Shown here: in pieces, positions 34,294 to 43,860 of the stretch
Position numbering within the stretch: the first letter of the stretch is position 1
Layout: each line of letters opens with the position of its first letter
Origin: DATFVA01 sp963811905
GTDB taxonomy: Bacteria > Bacteroidota > Ignavibacteria > Ignavibacteriales > Ignavibacteriaceae
NCBI GenBank assembly: GCA_963811905.1
Contig: CAWETK010000020.1
Coordinates: 1 to 64,000, forward strand
DNA length: 64,000 bases
Reading direction: 5' to 3'
Made by a program: the position numbers and the translations under genes
Notes under the pieces: generated by a model
What the model was told of the DNA's origin: nothing
The model's input: the letters and a program-made list of their open reading frames with translations, nothing else
The model's database searches: none

Positions 34294-35634
34294 ATGACAA
34301 AAAAGAACCTTCTGAATAAAATCCGTGAAGCCGGCGTTGTCGGTGCCGGCGGCGGAGGGTTCCCTGCGTATAAAAAACTTGAAACAGAAGTAGAACATGT
34401 CATCGCAAACGGGGTGGAATGTGAGCCTCTCCTTTACAAAGACCGTGAGGTAATGCTGAGGAAGACAGAGCGGATGATGCATGGACTCGAAATTGTAAAA
34501 GAGATAACCGGAGCCTCGAAAGTAACCATTGCCGTTAAGGAGAAAAACAGGGATGCTGCAGAAAAGTTAAGACCGGCTGCAGAAAAAAGAGGATTTGAAA
34601 TCTTCATTACAAAAAATGTTTATCCTGCCGGCGATGAGTATATTCTTATTTATGATATCACCGGACGAAGAATCCCTCCAAACGGAATTCCTTTGATGGC
34701 CGGCTGTCTTGTAAATAATGTTGAAACACTGGTCAATATTTCTTATGCAGCTGAGGACAAACCCGTAACAGAAAAGTTCATAACAATAAACGGCGCGGTG
34801 AAGAACCCTGTGACTGTTTCTGTTCCTGTCGGAATAAGTTTTATGGACTGTGTCGGACTTGCGGGAGGATTTACTACTGACGATCCGGTGGCTCTTACCG
34901 GGGGAGTAATGATGGGGGGCGTTGAAACTGATTTTTCACTTCCGGTAAGTAAGACACTTGGAGGATTGATTATTCTTCCTTCAGACCATACCCTTGCGGT
35001 CAGGAAATCATCACCTCAAAGTGTTTATAATAAGACCGGGCATAGCACCTGCGATCAGTGTTCATTCTGTACGCAGCTATGTCCGAGGTATATTCTCGGA
35101 TACCCCATTCAGCCTCACCTGGTAATGCGTTCACTTCAGATGCACGGCGAAGCAAAAGAAATGATGGATCTGTGGGCTTCAAGCTGCTGCGAGTGCAATG
35201 TCTGTTCTTTATTCGCTTGTCCGGAAAAACTGGATCCAAAAAATATTTGTGCTGATACCAAAGTCAGATTGCGCAATGAGGGCAAAGGCTTTACACCAGA
35301 ACAGACTGCCGAAGCATTCCGGGAAGTGCATCCTGCCAGAGAAGGAAGGGAGATTCCTATATCAAGCTTGTACAGGAGGCTGGGTATTAAACCTTACGAC
35401 AGAAAAGCTGAATTCAGGAGCGTTGATAAAGTAATAGAAAATCTTCTGATCCCGTTGAAATATAATTTCGGAAAACCGGCTGATCCTCTGGTGTCTGCGG
35501 GAACCCGGGTAGCGGCAGGTGAAATGATTGCTTCCGCTGCTGAAAATGATTTATGTGTACCGGTACATTCCCCCATACAGGGTGTAGTAAAAGCTGTCAC
35601 AGACCGTGGGATTTTAATAACAGCAATAAATTAA
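34294..35634 (+). CDS. pduS: PduS-like RnfC-family flavin/iron-sulfur oxidoreductase
   Basis: From the ATG at 34294 the product is 446 residues; a TTG at 34264 would add ten. It has an RnfC-like Gly-rich nucleotide-binding start (REAGVVGAGGGGFPAYKKL), NGVECEP, a SLBB-like segment (FITINGAVKNPVTVSVPVG), two 4Fe-4S motifs (CDQCSFCTQLCP and CECNVCSLFACP) and a C-terminal lipoyl-like hammerhead (VPVHSPIQGVVKAV). PduS is the cobalamin reductase of propanediol microcompartments and passes electrons through the shell protein PduT. The gene directly downstream, 12 bases on, encodes a PduT-like protein, supporting this call over RnfC. Confidence 0.88.
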   Translation: MTKKNLLNKIREAGVVGAGGGGFPAYKKLETEVEHVIANGVECEPLLYKDREVMLRKTERMMHGLEIVKEITGASKVTIAVKEKNRDAAEKLRPAAEKRGFEIFITKNVYPAGDEYILIYDITGRRIPPNGIPLMAGCLVNNVETLVNISYAAEDKPVTEKFITINGAVKNPVTVSVPVGISFMDCVGLAGGFTTDDPVALTGGVMMGGVETDFSLPVSKTLGGLIILPSDHTLAVRKSSPQSVYNKTGHSTCDQCSFCTQLCPRYILGYPIQPHLVMRSLQMHGEAKEMMDLWASSCCECNVCSLFACPEKLDPKNICADTKVRLRNEGKGFTPEQTAEAFREVHPAREGREIPISSLYRRLGIKPYDRKAEFRSVDKVIENLLIPLKYNFGKPADPLVSAGTRVAAGEMIASAAENDLCVPVHSPIQGVVKAVTDRGILITAIN

Positions 35635-35646
35635 TGAAGGATTTTA

Positions 35647-36195
35647 ATGAAAGCTGCCATCGGATTAGTTGAACTTTCGAGTATAGCAAAAGGTATTGAG
35701 GTTTCAGATGCGATGCTGAAGCGGGCGGATATCGAGATAATAGTCAACAGGACAATCTGTCCCGGCAAATATATGATCCTGATCGGCGGCGATGTCGATG
35801 CTGTAAATGCGAGCATTGAAACAGGTATTGAAATAAGCGCAGATGAACTCGTTGATAATTTTATAATTCCGAATGTGCATCCATCCATATTTCCTGCAAT
35901 AAGCGGAATAAACCCGGTAACTGATCTTCAGGCGCTCGGCGTAATCGAATCTTTTTCCGTTGCATCTATCATAGAAGCTGCGGACGCTGCAGTGAAGTCG
36001 GCTTCAGTGGAATTAATTACCGTTTATCTTGCAATGGCAATAGGCGGTAAAGGGTATGTAATGCTTACAGGTGATGTTGCGTCTGTTCAGACAGCAGTTG
36101 AGGCCGGTGCAGCGGCAATTTCCAAAAAAGGACTACTCGTTCAGAAGGTAGTAATCCCACAGCCAAGGAAAGAAATTTTACAGTCGTGGATATAA
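35647..36195 (+). CDS. pduT: PduT-like tandem BMC-domain shell protein
   Basis: The 182-residue protein has two bacterial-microcompartment (BMC) domains: AIGLVELSSIAKGIEVSDAMLKRADIEIIV ... IGGDVDAV and ALGVIESFSVASIIEAADAAVKSASVELITV ... TGDVASVQTAVEAG. The first domain keeps the NRTICPGKY segment with the Cys that in PduT binds a shared 4Fe-4S cluster at the pore of the trimer. It is tightly linked to the pduS-like gene, so the pair forms an electron conduit across a microcompartment shell. No other shell or enzyme gene is in the window. Confidence 0.9.
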   Translation: MKAAIGLVELSSIAKGIEVSDAMLKRADIEIIVNRTICPGKYMILIGGDVDAVNASIETGIEISADELVDNFIIPNVHPSIFPAISGINPVTDLQALGVIESFSVASIIEAADAAVKSASVELITVYLAMAIGGKGYVMLTGDVASVQTAVEAGAAAISKKGLLVQKVVIPQPRKEILQSWI

Positions 36196-36248
36196 AATAA
36201 ATTTGTGAATAGATGATTTTACAGATTTACGGCTGCCGAAGAGATCGT

Positions 36249-38834
36249 TTAAGAAATTCCGTTTGATTGAAGGAACGATGCCGCTTCAGTTCTGGAATGA
36301 ATATTTAATTTTGACAGGATTGTTGAGATATGATGGTCGACGGTTTTAGGAGAAATATATAATTTCATTCCGATCTCATTATTGCTTAACCCTTTACCCA
36401 CAAGTTTTAATACCTCTATTTGTCTTATTGTTAAACCGCCCGGATTTTCCGAAGTAGATTTTCTTGGTCCCCTGGGAATACTTCTGATACCCTTCTCTCT
36501 CATTTTTTGTTTAATTAACTGCGATGCTGCTGTTGCTCCAAGATCGTCAAAAACTTCTAAGGCTTTTTTCATGGATTCCTCATTACCTTCCGATAAGGCT
36601 ACAGCATATTCGTATGGACAACCCAGTTCTTTCCAGATTTCAGCTGCAGCTTTCCACTTTCCTTTAATCTGAAGCATATAGGGATTTGCCATTTTCTTTG
36701 GAATTTCAGTTAGTTTTCCGGACTTCCATAACCAATATGCAATTTCGCCAATGGCCCAATGATTTCTGCTGCTTACAAGGCTTTGATAAATCTTTTCTAA
36801 TTCATCAATAATACTATCTAAATTATTCTGCAGCCAGTAATATTCAGCTTTTGCAGCTTTGACAGTTACAATCCTATCAATTTCTCCTACTTTTAGTGCC
36901 CAATAATCTGATTCATCCAGAAGTTTTAATGCTCCGGGATCCATTCGTCTTGCTCTGATTTGACCAATCACACATAAAGGGTAGATCTTATTAGCTGCCG
37001 GAACATTTCCGCTTTTAAAAATATAATTTGATAATTCCGTTGCATCATCCCAATCACCGGAATATAATTTCGCTTTAGCATAATCACCGGCTGTACTACC
37101 ACCAATGTTATCCAGATCTTTTTCATTGCAGTACTCCAGTCCCGTGGCTAAATATTTAACAGCTTCCCTTAAATTTCTTCGCCACAGGTATTTAGCTCCA
37201 AGATTACAATAAGCTCTTGCCGCATGTTCATAAAAATTATTTTCAAGAGAGAGTTTGAGACTTTCCTTTAAATACCATTCGCCGGAATCTATACTGTCAC
37301 GCATTCTGCATACACCAATATTATTCAAAGTATGTATTTTGGTTTCAAGGTCATTTGTAATTCCGGCTAACCCTATTGCTTTCTCTCCGAATTTTAATGC
37401 AATATCTGAATTGTTTCTATGTGAATAAATCGACGATAAATTACTATAAGCCATTGCCAGTTGGTTGGTTGGAGTCAATTTCTCCAAAATCATAACGGAT
37501 TTATTCAGATATTTTTCAACCAAATTATCTTCTCCCGCAGCCCACATAAATTTTGATAAAATTCTATAGATTTCTCCTTCACGATGGGGATCAGGTGATT
37601 CTTCTAAAATCTCCAGTATTAGTTCACATGCTTTTATGCCTTCTTCAACCTGCCCGGTTAAATTACATTCGTAGGCTCTCCCCCGGAGTAGATTTAACTT
37701 TTCTTCTGTTGAAATATTATCTGAACAATTAAGTGCGGTTAAATAATGTCTGGCTGCTAGTTTATGCGCTCCAAGATTTGAAGCTTGTGATGCAGCTCTG
37801 GATGCATACGCAATTATTGTATCAATATCCTTTGCATTTGTGGCGTGATGAATAATCCTTGCCAGGTAATGATCCTTGTTCTTTTGTTCAAGTAATATCT
37901 TCAGCACAAGAGAATTAAATTCAATTCTCTTTGTTTCAAATAGAGAATCCTCTATAGCTATTCTTATAAGTTCATGTTTGAATATAATCGCATCGTTATC
38001 TATTTTCAAAATTCCGAATTTCAACGGATCATCAATCAGGTTATAATCTTTAATGAGTATTTTGGCTAACCAATTCTCAACTTTACCCGGAATCACAGAA
38101 ATCATCTCGATAACAGAACGGGAACCTGCGGATAACAGATTCATTTTATAGCTCATTAACTCTTTTATTGTCGGCGGGGTTTCAGTTTCCGCATTTGTTA
38201 ATACTTCAGTAACCAGTAATGGATTACCGCCGGTTTTGTCATATAAATTTAAATCCTCTCTCCCAAAGCTTAAAGCCAGAGATTTCACAGCCTTTTCCGA
38301 AAGGGGTCTGAGGTTTATCCTTTTTAAATATCCTGACGGCAGATTATTCAGGAGTAACTTTAATTGATGATTAGATTTGATTTCATCATCACGGTATGTA
38401 ATTATAAATAAAATATTAAGGTTATTAATTCTTCTGCCTAAAAATTTTATGAGATCAAAGGTTGAATCATCTGCCCAGTGAACATCTTCTATCACGATAA
38501 TGCAGGGAGTATGAAGCCTGATTTCCTTAATCAGATTTGAAAATATTGAAGGACGTTGAATTCCTGAATCAAGTTGATTAATTATATCGCTATTTATCTG
38601 CTCGGCAATATCGTACATCGGAGCGAGCGGTCTTGGTGTATAAAGATCATCACAAATGCCGGCAAAAAAATTCACACGGGTTTTAACGAGATTCTTAAAA
38701 GCATTTATTAGTGATGTTTTACCTATGCCCGCCTCACCCGAAATTGATACAATATATCCGCCTTCATCTGACGATAAGCTATTTAATAAAGCTTCTAATT
38801 CATTCAGATAACAATCGCGCTCTAATAATTTCAT
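36249..38834 (-). CDS. Large ATP-binding LuxR-family regulator (LAL type)
   Basis: The 861-residue protein has an N-terminal AAA/STAND ATPase (Walker A GEAGIGKTSL near residue 35, Walker B CIIVIEDVHWAD near 110), a long helical region with TPR-like repeats (about 370-700) and a C-terminal LuxR helix-turn-helix (LTIRQIEVLKLVGKGLSNNEIGMKLYISPKTVDHHISTILSKLNIHSRTEAA). MalT-like regulators of this kind bind an inducer and activate transcription. It converges on pduT and diverges from the MutS-like gene across a 250-base gap. The target genes are unknown. Confidence 0.88.
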   Translation of the reverse strand: MKLLERDCYLNELEALLNSLSSDEGGYIVSISGEAGIGKTSLINAFKNLVKTRVNFFAGICDDLYTPRPLAPMYDIAEQINSDIINQLDSGIQRPSIFSNLIKEIRLHTPCIIVIEDVHWADDSTFDLIKFLGRRINNLNILFIITYRDDEIKSNHQLKLLLNNLPSGYLKRINLRPLSEKAVKSLALSFGREDLNLYDKTGGNPLLVTEVLTNAETETPPTIKELMSYKMNLLSAGSRSVIEMISVIPGKVENWLAKILIKDYNLIDDPLKFGILKIDNDAIIFKHELIRIAIEDSLFETKRIEFNSLVLKILLEQKNKDHYLARIIHHATNAKDIDTIIAYASRAASQASNLGAHKLAARHYLTALNCSDNISTEEKLNLLRGRAYECNLTGQVEEGIKACELILEILEESPDPHREGEIYRILSKFMWAAGEDNLVEKYLNKSVMILEKLTPTNQLAMAYSNLSSIYSHRNNSDIALKFGEKAIGLAGITNDLETKIHTLNNIGVCRMRDSIDSGEWYLKESLKLSLENNFYEHAARAYCNLGAKYLWRRNLREAVKYLATGLEYCNEKDLDNIGGSTAGDYAKAKLYSGDWDDATELSNYIFKSGNVPAANKIYPLCVIGQIRARRMDPGALKLLDESDYWALKVGEIDRIVTVKAAKAEYYWLQNNLDSIIDELEKIYQSLVSSRNHWAIGEIAYWLWKSGKLTEIPKKMANPYMLQIKGKWKAAAEIWKELGCPYEYAVALSEGNEESMKKALEVFDDLGATAASQLIKQKMREKGIRSIPRGPRKSTSENPGGLTIRQIEVLKLVGKGLSNNEIGMKLYISPKTVDHHISTILSKLNIHSRTEAASFLQSNGIS

Positions 38835-39084
38835 ATTATTGCTTTGGAATATTTCTGTAAACTAAAAGGGATTAAATAATATATGTTAAATTCTTATAAA
38901 AGGAAATAATAGAAAGATGAGATATAAGGAATTAAAAAGTGCTTTGTGCTTATCGGATGTAAGTCAAAGCACTAAAAATCCTGATTTGAGACGGGTTGAT
39001 AATTCCCGGCATCAGTTACTTAATAGTTGGATAATGTCTCAGGAATTTTACATTTTTCCGGGATAAAAATTCTAACCGCAGCTA

Positions 39085-40956
39085 ATGCGACCGTGTATTG
39101 GAAAATCGATGCTAATTAAAGAAAATCATAATATAAGAAGCCATTACCTTACGGGTATAATTAAAAAACTGGATTCCCGGAGAGATCGCCTTAAGGCTCT
39201 CAGCAGAACCTATTCAAACTACAGACTGGCGCTGCTTCTAATCGAAGTTGTCAGTTTCTTTATCCTGTTTTACTCTCTTTCGGGTCAAGCCGCATTAATC
39301 TCTATTGCAGTTTTCCTGGCAGCCTTCTCAATCATGGCTCATTTCCACAATAAGCTGGATTATGGTATAAAAAAATTGGAACTATGGACGAAAATTAAAT
39401 CCACCAACCTTGCAAGGCTGAATCTTGACTGGAAAAATATTCCTTTAATAAATTATAGAGAAGAGGAACAATTAAACAAACCCGGACCCATTGAAACGGA
39501 TCTGAATCTTTCCGGTGATGAATCGCTGCATCAGCTTATAAATACGGGTACTTCAAAGCAGGCAAAATCATTGCTGCGTGAATGGCTGAATGTAAAGGAT
39601 CCGTCTGCCCCTGCCATTGTCAGAAGACAAAACCTTGTAAAGGATCTGATCCCGCTTTCAGGATTCAGAGATAAACTTGCGTTGTATTCTGTTTTATCGA
39701 CGAAACGGGACTTTGACGGGGAAATGCTTTTTAAATTATTAACAAAAAAGAATGATCTGCCCGGATATTTTAAAATACTGTTCGGAATTCTGATTATTCT
39801 TGCGCTAATAAATATTCTGATGTTTCTCCTGTTCCTTGATAATATTCTCCCGGCTTATTGGGTCATCACTACCTTTGTATATATCATTTTATTTCATTTC
39901 GGGAATAAGCAAAAGGACAGACTCCTTGATGAAGCAGAATATATTTCTGATGAGCTTGAGAAGACCGGAAGTGTCTTTCAATTCCTTGAACGATATAAAT
40001 ATAAACCCGGTACGGATCTGTATAATCTTTGTGAACCTTTCCTGGTAAAAGAAGGGAGGCCTTCCATATTAATCAATAAAATTAAAAACACGGTTGGATT
40101 TTTAAGGATCAGAAAAGGAAATCCCTTCGTATGGAATATAATAAGGGCTGTATTCCCGGTCGATTTTTATTTTAAGCTCAGGCTGAACAGGTATAAATCG
40201 CTTGTATCCGGAAAGTTTACCGGATGGTATGAAACATGGTATAACCTGGAAGCATTATCTTCACTGGCGAATTTCGCTTTTCTTAATCCTGGATATACTT
40301 TCCCCGAAATTATAAACTCAGAAGCCGGGGAAGTTATTTTCTCGGGCCTGGAGCTGGGACATCCTTTGATAAAGAAAGAAAATAAAGTATGCAACAACTT
40401 TTCTTTTGAACCGAAAGGTGAAGCAGCTATAATCACCGGTTCGAATATGTCGGGTAAGAGTACTTTTATAAGAACATTAGGCGTGAACCTCTCACTTGCA
40501 TATGCAGGCAGTGTTGTAAATGCAGAAAACCTGAAAGTTTCGCTGTTCAGGTTATTTACATGTATTAAGGTCAGTGATTCTGTTATAGACGGTATTTCTT
40601 ATTTTTATGCTGAAGTCAAACGTCTGAAGGCATTGCTCGATGAAATCGATGAATCCGGGTATCCAGTACTCTATTTAATTGACGAAATATTCAGAGGGAC
40701 GAATAATGTTGAAAGATTAAAGGGAAGCAGTTCGTTCATTAAAAAACTGGCTGGAACTAATGCCGCAGGGGCTGTGGCTACCCACGACCTTGAACTGGTA
40801 AGACTTGCTGATGAGATATCCAAAGTAAAGAATTATCACTTCAGGGAGGAAATAAAAGAAGGAAGAATGATTTTTGATTATAAACTGCATACCGGACCAT
40901 GTCCTACAACAAATGCTCTCAAAATAATGAAACTTGAAGGTCTGCCGGTTGAATAA
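39085..40956 (+). CDS. Membrane-anchored MutS-family ATPase
   Basis: The 623-residue protein has two hydrophobic regions (about 52-87 and 228-275), the second with two helices, ahead of a MutS-type core and a C-terminal ABC ATPase: AIITGSNMSGKSTFIRTLG (Walker A), GISYFYAEVKRLK (signature-like) and YLIDEIFRGTN (Walker B) followed by the THD switch in AVATHDLEL. There is no MutS mismatch-recognition domain I (no FxE) and no Smr domain. Related membrane MutS-like proteins occur in Bacteroidota; their role is unknown. An ATG at 39109 is an alternative start. The next gene begins 15 bases after the stop. Confidence 0.82.
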   Translation: MRPCIGKSMLIKENHNIRSHYLTGIIKKLDSRRDRLKALSRTYSNYRLALLLIEVVSFFILFYSLSGQAALISIAVFLAAFSIMAHFHNKLDYGIKKLELWTKIKSTNLARLNLDWKNIPLINYREEEQLNKPGPIETDLNLSGDESLHQLINTGTSKQAKSLLREWLNVKDPSAPAIVRRQNLVKDLIPLSGFRDKLALYSVLSTKRDFDGEMLFKLLTKKNDLPGYFKILFGILIILALINILMFLLFLDNILPAYWVITTFVYIILFHFGNKQKDRLLDEAEYISDELEKTGSVFQFLERYKYKPGTDLYNLCEPFLVKEGRPSILINKIKNTVGFLRIRKGNPFVWNIIRAVFPVDFYFKLRLNRYKSLVSGKFTGWYETWYNLEALSSLANFAFLNPGYTFPEIINSEAGEVIFSGLELGHPLIKKENKVCNNFSFEPKGEAAIITGSNMSGKSTFIRTLGVNLSLAYAGSVVNAENLKVSLFRLFTCIKVSDSVIDGISYFYAEVKRLKALLDEIDESGYPVLYLIDEIFRGTNNVERLKGSSSFIKKLAGTNAAGAVATHDLELVRLADEISKVKNYHFREEIKEGRMIFDYKLHTGPCPTTNALKIMKLEGLPVE

Positions 40957-40971
40957 AGAAGGAGCGATGGA

Positions 40972-41424
40972 ATGAAATCATTGTTATTTCTGTTATTGCT
41001 GGTATTGGTATCGTTAAATCTGAATGCTCAGGAAAATTATTTAAAAACAGGATTTTACAGGGTTGCCGAAGAAGATTCCTGCTTAAATTCTGATAATTAC
41101 ATAATGCTTTCTGATTCGGAAGCGGGGTACTGCATTTATAAAATTCCGATAGTGACAGAAAATAATTTTGAGTCAGTTAAGATTAATGCTGATACAGCAG
41201 CATACGGAATAAATTACACTGTGTGGATTAAACTTGACAGCTCAGGTGCGGATTCTGTAAAAGAGGCAACAGAAAAAATGGTCGGTCAGAAAGCGGCGTT
41301 TATTATAAATAACAAAGTAATTGCAGCCCCTGTTGTCAGAGATCCGATTGTATCAGGCAGTATTGCCGTATTTTGTGATGAGAAAACGGTTGATGAAGTA
41401 AGAAAGGTTTTGAGAATAAAATAA
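40972..41424 (+). CDS. Secreted SecD P1-head-like protein
   Basis: The 150-residue product has a signal peptide (about 1-20, ending LNLNAQ) and a domain resembling the P1 head of SecD: KIPIVTENNFESVKINAD..., WIKLDSSGADSVKEATEKMVGQKAAFIINNKVIAAPVVRDPIVSGSIAVF. That segment matches the SecD pattern L.e.Gakkf...t..lvGk.laivlDgkvisAPvv.epI.gG. The membrane part of SecD is absent. It is translated right after the MutS-like gene (aaggagcgatgg leader), so the pair may work together. The function is unknown. Confidence 0.7.
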   Translation: MKSLLFLLLLVLVSLNLNAQENYLKTGFYRVAEEDSCLNSDNYIMLSDSEAGYCIYKIPIVTENNFESVKINADTAAYGINYTVWIKLDSSGADSVKEATEKMVGQKAAFIINNKVIAAPVVRDPIVSGSIAVFCDEKTVDEVRKVLRIK

Positions 41425-41434
41425 AGTTCTTGCC

Positions 41435-42430
41435 TTATTCCATCTTCATATCGCGGCTCATAAGATCAGTCGTAGCCTTAACAGGATCTTTTTCTTCAAA
41501 GAGTATTTTATAAACCTCGGTAGTGATCGGAGTTTCAACTCCGTTTTTCTTTGCAAGCATAGAAGCCGAACGGCTGGTTTCCACTCCTTCGGCAACCATC
41601 TTCATGGATTTCAGTACCTGCTTTAATGTTTTACCCGAACCTATCTGCTCCCCGACATAGCGGTTACGGCTGTGGCGGCTCATACAGGTAACAATCAGGT
41701 CCCCCATGCCCGACAACCCGGCAAAAGTTTCAGGCTGAGCACCCATTGCAATTCCGAGTCTTGAAATTTCAGCTATACCCCTCGTCATAATAGCGGCTTT
41801 TGTATTATCACCGAATTTAACGCCGTCAATGATGCCGGCTCCTATTGCAATTACATTCTTGAATGCTCCACCCATTTCAACACCAAGTATATCGGTAGAA
41901 CCATAAACCCTGAAGTAGGAAGTAATAAATGCAGCCTGGATCGATTTGGAAGTCTCAGCATCAGTAGAAGCTGCCACAACTGCAGTAGGAATCCTTCTTG
42001 CTACTTCTTCAGCATGGCTGGGACCCGAAAGAACACCAACCTGGTTGCTGTCGAGCGAGGGGATCTCATCTTTAAGCATCTGCGACATAGTCATCAGACT
42101 TTTATTTTCTATTCCTTTTGCAACACTGACAAGTATTGAATTTTTTAACGATGATGTATCGGCTTCCTTAATTACGCTTCTTAAATATTGTGAAGGAACG
42201 GCGAGTACTATCATATTCTGCTGGTGAGCAGCTTCATTAAGGTCGTGTGTAATTTTTATTTCATCTGGAATTGGGATTCCCGGAAGGTAGTTTACGTTTT
42301 CCCTGGTCTTTTGAAGAATCTTTGCATAGTTCTTAACATATTCCCAGAGAGTAACCTTATGTCCGTTAAAATGAAGCAGGATAGCAAGGGTAGTTCCCCA
42401 GCCGCCGGCTCCAAAAACAGATATTTTCAT
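41435..42430 (-). CDS. gpsA: Glycerol-3-phosphate dehydrogenase [NAD(P)+]
   Basis: The 331-residue protein starts with the Rossmann motif FGAGGWGTTLAILLHFNGHKVTLWE and has the family segments VLAVPSQYLR, VSVAKGIE, GPSHAEEVA, GAFKNVIAIGAGIIDG (catalytic Lys) and AGLSGMGDLIVTC. It reduces dihydroxyacetone phosphate to sn-glycerol-3-phosphate for phospholipid synthesis. The start codon abuts the plsY stop (ATGA-type overlap at 42430), so both are in one operon and supply successive steps. Confidence 0.97.
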   Translation of the reverse strand: MKISVFGAGGWGTTLAILLHFNGHKVTLWEYVKNYAKILQKTRENVNYLPGIPIPDEIKITHDLNEAAHQQNMIVLAVPSQYLRSVIKEADTSSLKNSILVSVAKGIENKSLMTMSQMLKDEIPSLDSNQVGVLSGPSHAEEVARRIPTAVVAASTDAETSKSIQAAFITSYFRVYGSTDILGVEMGGAFKNVIAIGAGIIDGVKFGDNTKAAIMTRGIAEISRLGIAMGAQPETFAGLSGMGDLIVTCMSRHSRNRYVGEQIGSGKTLKQVLKSMKMVAEGVETSRSASMLAKKNGVETPITTEVYKILFEEKDPVKATTDLMSRDMKME

Positions 42431-43098
42431 CAGGATTTTATTTTTTTCTTAAAGCTGACTTTATTCTCGTTCCCGTTCAATAATCTTACGACATTTTTAC
42501 GGTGAGTGAAAACGACAAGTAATGAAAGAAAGATAACAAATGGCAAGAGTGTACTATAGCCCTGAATGTTCACATTGAAAATATTTTCCCTGATAATTAA
42601 TGTCAGCGGAACAGCGATAGCCCCGAGGATTGACCCAAGAGAAACAAATCGCGATATACTGACAACCAGGATGAAGACTCCGATTGCAACAAGCATATCA
42701 ACTGTAACAACCATAAGGAGAACACCAAGAGCCGTTGCGATGCCTTTACCGCCTTTAAAACCTGCAAATACTGTCCAGATGTGCCCGATTACTGCAGATA
42801 TTCCCGCTATGATCTGAACAAGGGTAAAGTCGTCAAAAGGAGTAGCATTTTCAAACGGCATTGATCCGTAATGAAGCCTTGCCACAACAAGAACTGCCAG
42901 TACGCCTTTTAATGCATCAAGAAGTATAACCAGTATACCATGCTTCCATCCGAGAACGCGCATAACGTTGGTTCCGCCTGCGTTCCCGCTTCCGTGTTCT
43001 CTTATATCTATGCCGCCAACCGCTTTGCTTACAATAATACTGGTTGGAATTGAGCCGATCAGGTATGATAATATGACTATAGTCGCGAGTAAATACAT
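42430..43098 (-). CDS. plsY: Glycerol-3-phosphate acyltransferase PlsY
   Basis: The 222-residue membrane protein has five to six helices and the three PlsY motifs: IGSIPTSIIVSKAVGGIDIREHGSGNAGGTNVMRVLG, GHIWTVFAGFKGGKGIATALGV and a C-terminal RLLNGNENK segment. It transfers acyl groups from acyl-phosphate to glycerol-3-phosphate in the inner membrane. It lies directly upstream of gpsA, whose product is its substrate. Confidence 0.96.
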   Translation of the reverse strand: MYLLATIVILSYLIGSIPTSIIVSKAVGGIDIREHGSGNAGGTNVMRVLGWKHGILVILLDALKGVLAVLVVARLHYGSMPFENATPFDDFTLVQIIAGISAVIGHIWTVFAGFKGGKGIATALGVLLMVVTVDMLVAIGVFILVVSISRFVSLGSILGAIAVPLTLIIRENIFNVNIQGYSTLLPFVIFLSLLVVFTHRKNVVRLLNGNENKVSFKKKIKS

Positions 43099-43188
43099 CT
43101 AAATACCGTAAAATAAAGTGAATTCTAAACTAACCATAATAGGGTAAATATTCAATGAAATTGATTCAACAAGAATAAGATGCAATTA

Positions 43189-43860
43189 TTAAACCATGGA
43201 TTTAAATAATTGAAAATCTTCTTTTGTGGTTACCTTGAAGTTCATATTTGAACCTTCGGTAATATTTACTTTTCTGCCGATTCGTTTTACCAGCATAGAT
43301 TCATCCGTTGCATAAAATTTCTCCTCATAAGCTTTTTTCATAGCTTTCACCAAATCAATATATCTGAAGATCTGGGGGGTCTGAACATACCAGACATTCT
43401 CCCTCTGGATATACTCCTCAATATAGTTTCTTCCCCTGGCAAGTGTGTTGTTTCCTTTTACACATACAACGGCATTTCCCTTTTTTTCTGCTGTCCTGAC
43501 AGCGTTATTCAATACTGCAGAAGTTAGAAGGGGACGGACAGCATCATGTACAATTATTAAGTCCTCTGAATTTGCAGAAACAGAGGAAAGAGCATTATAA
43601 ACTGAATCCTGCCTCTCCTTTCCTCCTTCTACAATGTGTTTAAGCTTTGTCAGTTTATATTTTTCTTTCAGGTTCTGTAAAAGTTTAAAGTAAGTACTGT
43701 CTGCAGAAACGATGATCTCATCTACCATTTTATTCTTCTGGAAAGTCTCCAGGGAATAGACTATTAATTCTTTCCCTTTAACTTTAATGAACTGCTTCGG
43801 CTTTGTATACCCGCTTCGTATTCCTTTTCCGCCTGCGGGGATAATGACAATCTTTTTCAT
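43189..43860 (-). CDS. ispD: 2-C-methyl-D-erythritol 4-phosphate cytidylyltransferase
   Basis: The 223-residue protein has the nucleotidyltransferase start IIPAGGKGIRSGYTKPKQFIKVKGKELI and the IspD segments GGKERQDSVYNAL, VHDAVRPLL and VQTPQIFRYIDLVKAM. It activates MEP with CTP in the non-mevalonate isoprenoid pathway. Its start overlaps the queA stop by four bases. Arabitol-phosphate cytidylyltransferases are close relatives but a less likely assignment. Confidence 0.94.
   Translation of the reverse strand: MKKIVIIPAGGKGIRSGYTKPKQFIKVKGKELIVYSLETFQKNKMVDEIIVSADSTYFKLLQNLKEKYKLTKLKHIVEGGKERQDSVYNALSSVSANSEDLIIVHDAVRPLLTSAVLNNAVRTAEKKGNAVVCVKGNNTLARGRNYIEEYIQRENVWYVQTPQIFRYIDLVKAMKKAYEEKFYATDESMLVKRIGRKVNITEGSNMNFKVTTKEDFQLFKSMV

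Noticed and set aside
34294..35634. RnfC subunit of an Rnf complex
   Set aside because: No rnf genes adjoin it, while a PduT-type BMC shell protein follows directly, so PduS fits better.
39085..40956. Mismatch repair MutS or MutS2
   Set aside because: It lacks the mismatch-binding N-terminal domain and the Smr domain and has membrane helices; only the ATPase part is MutS-like.
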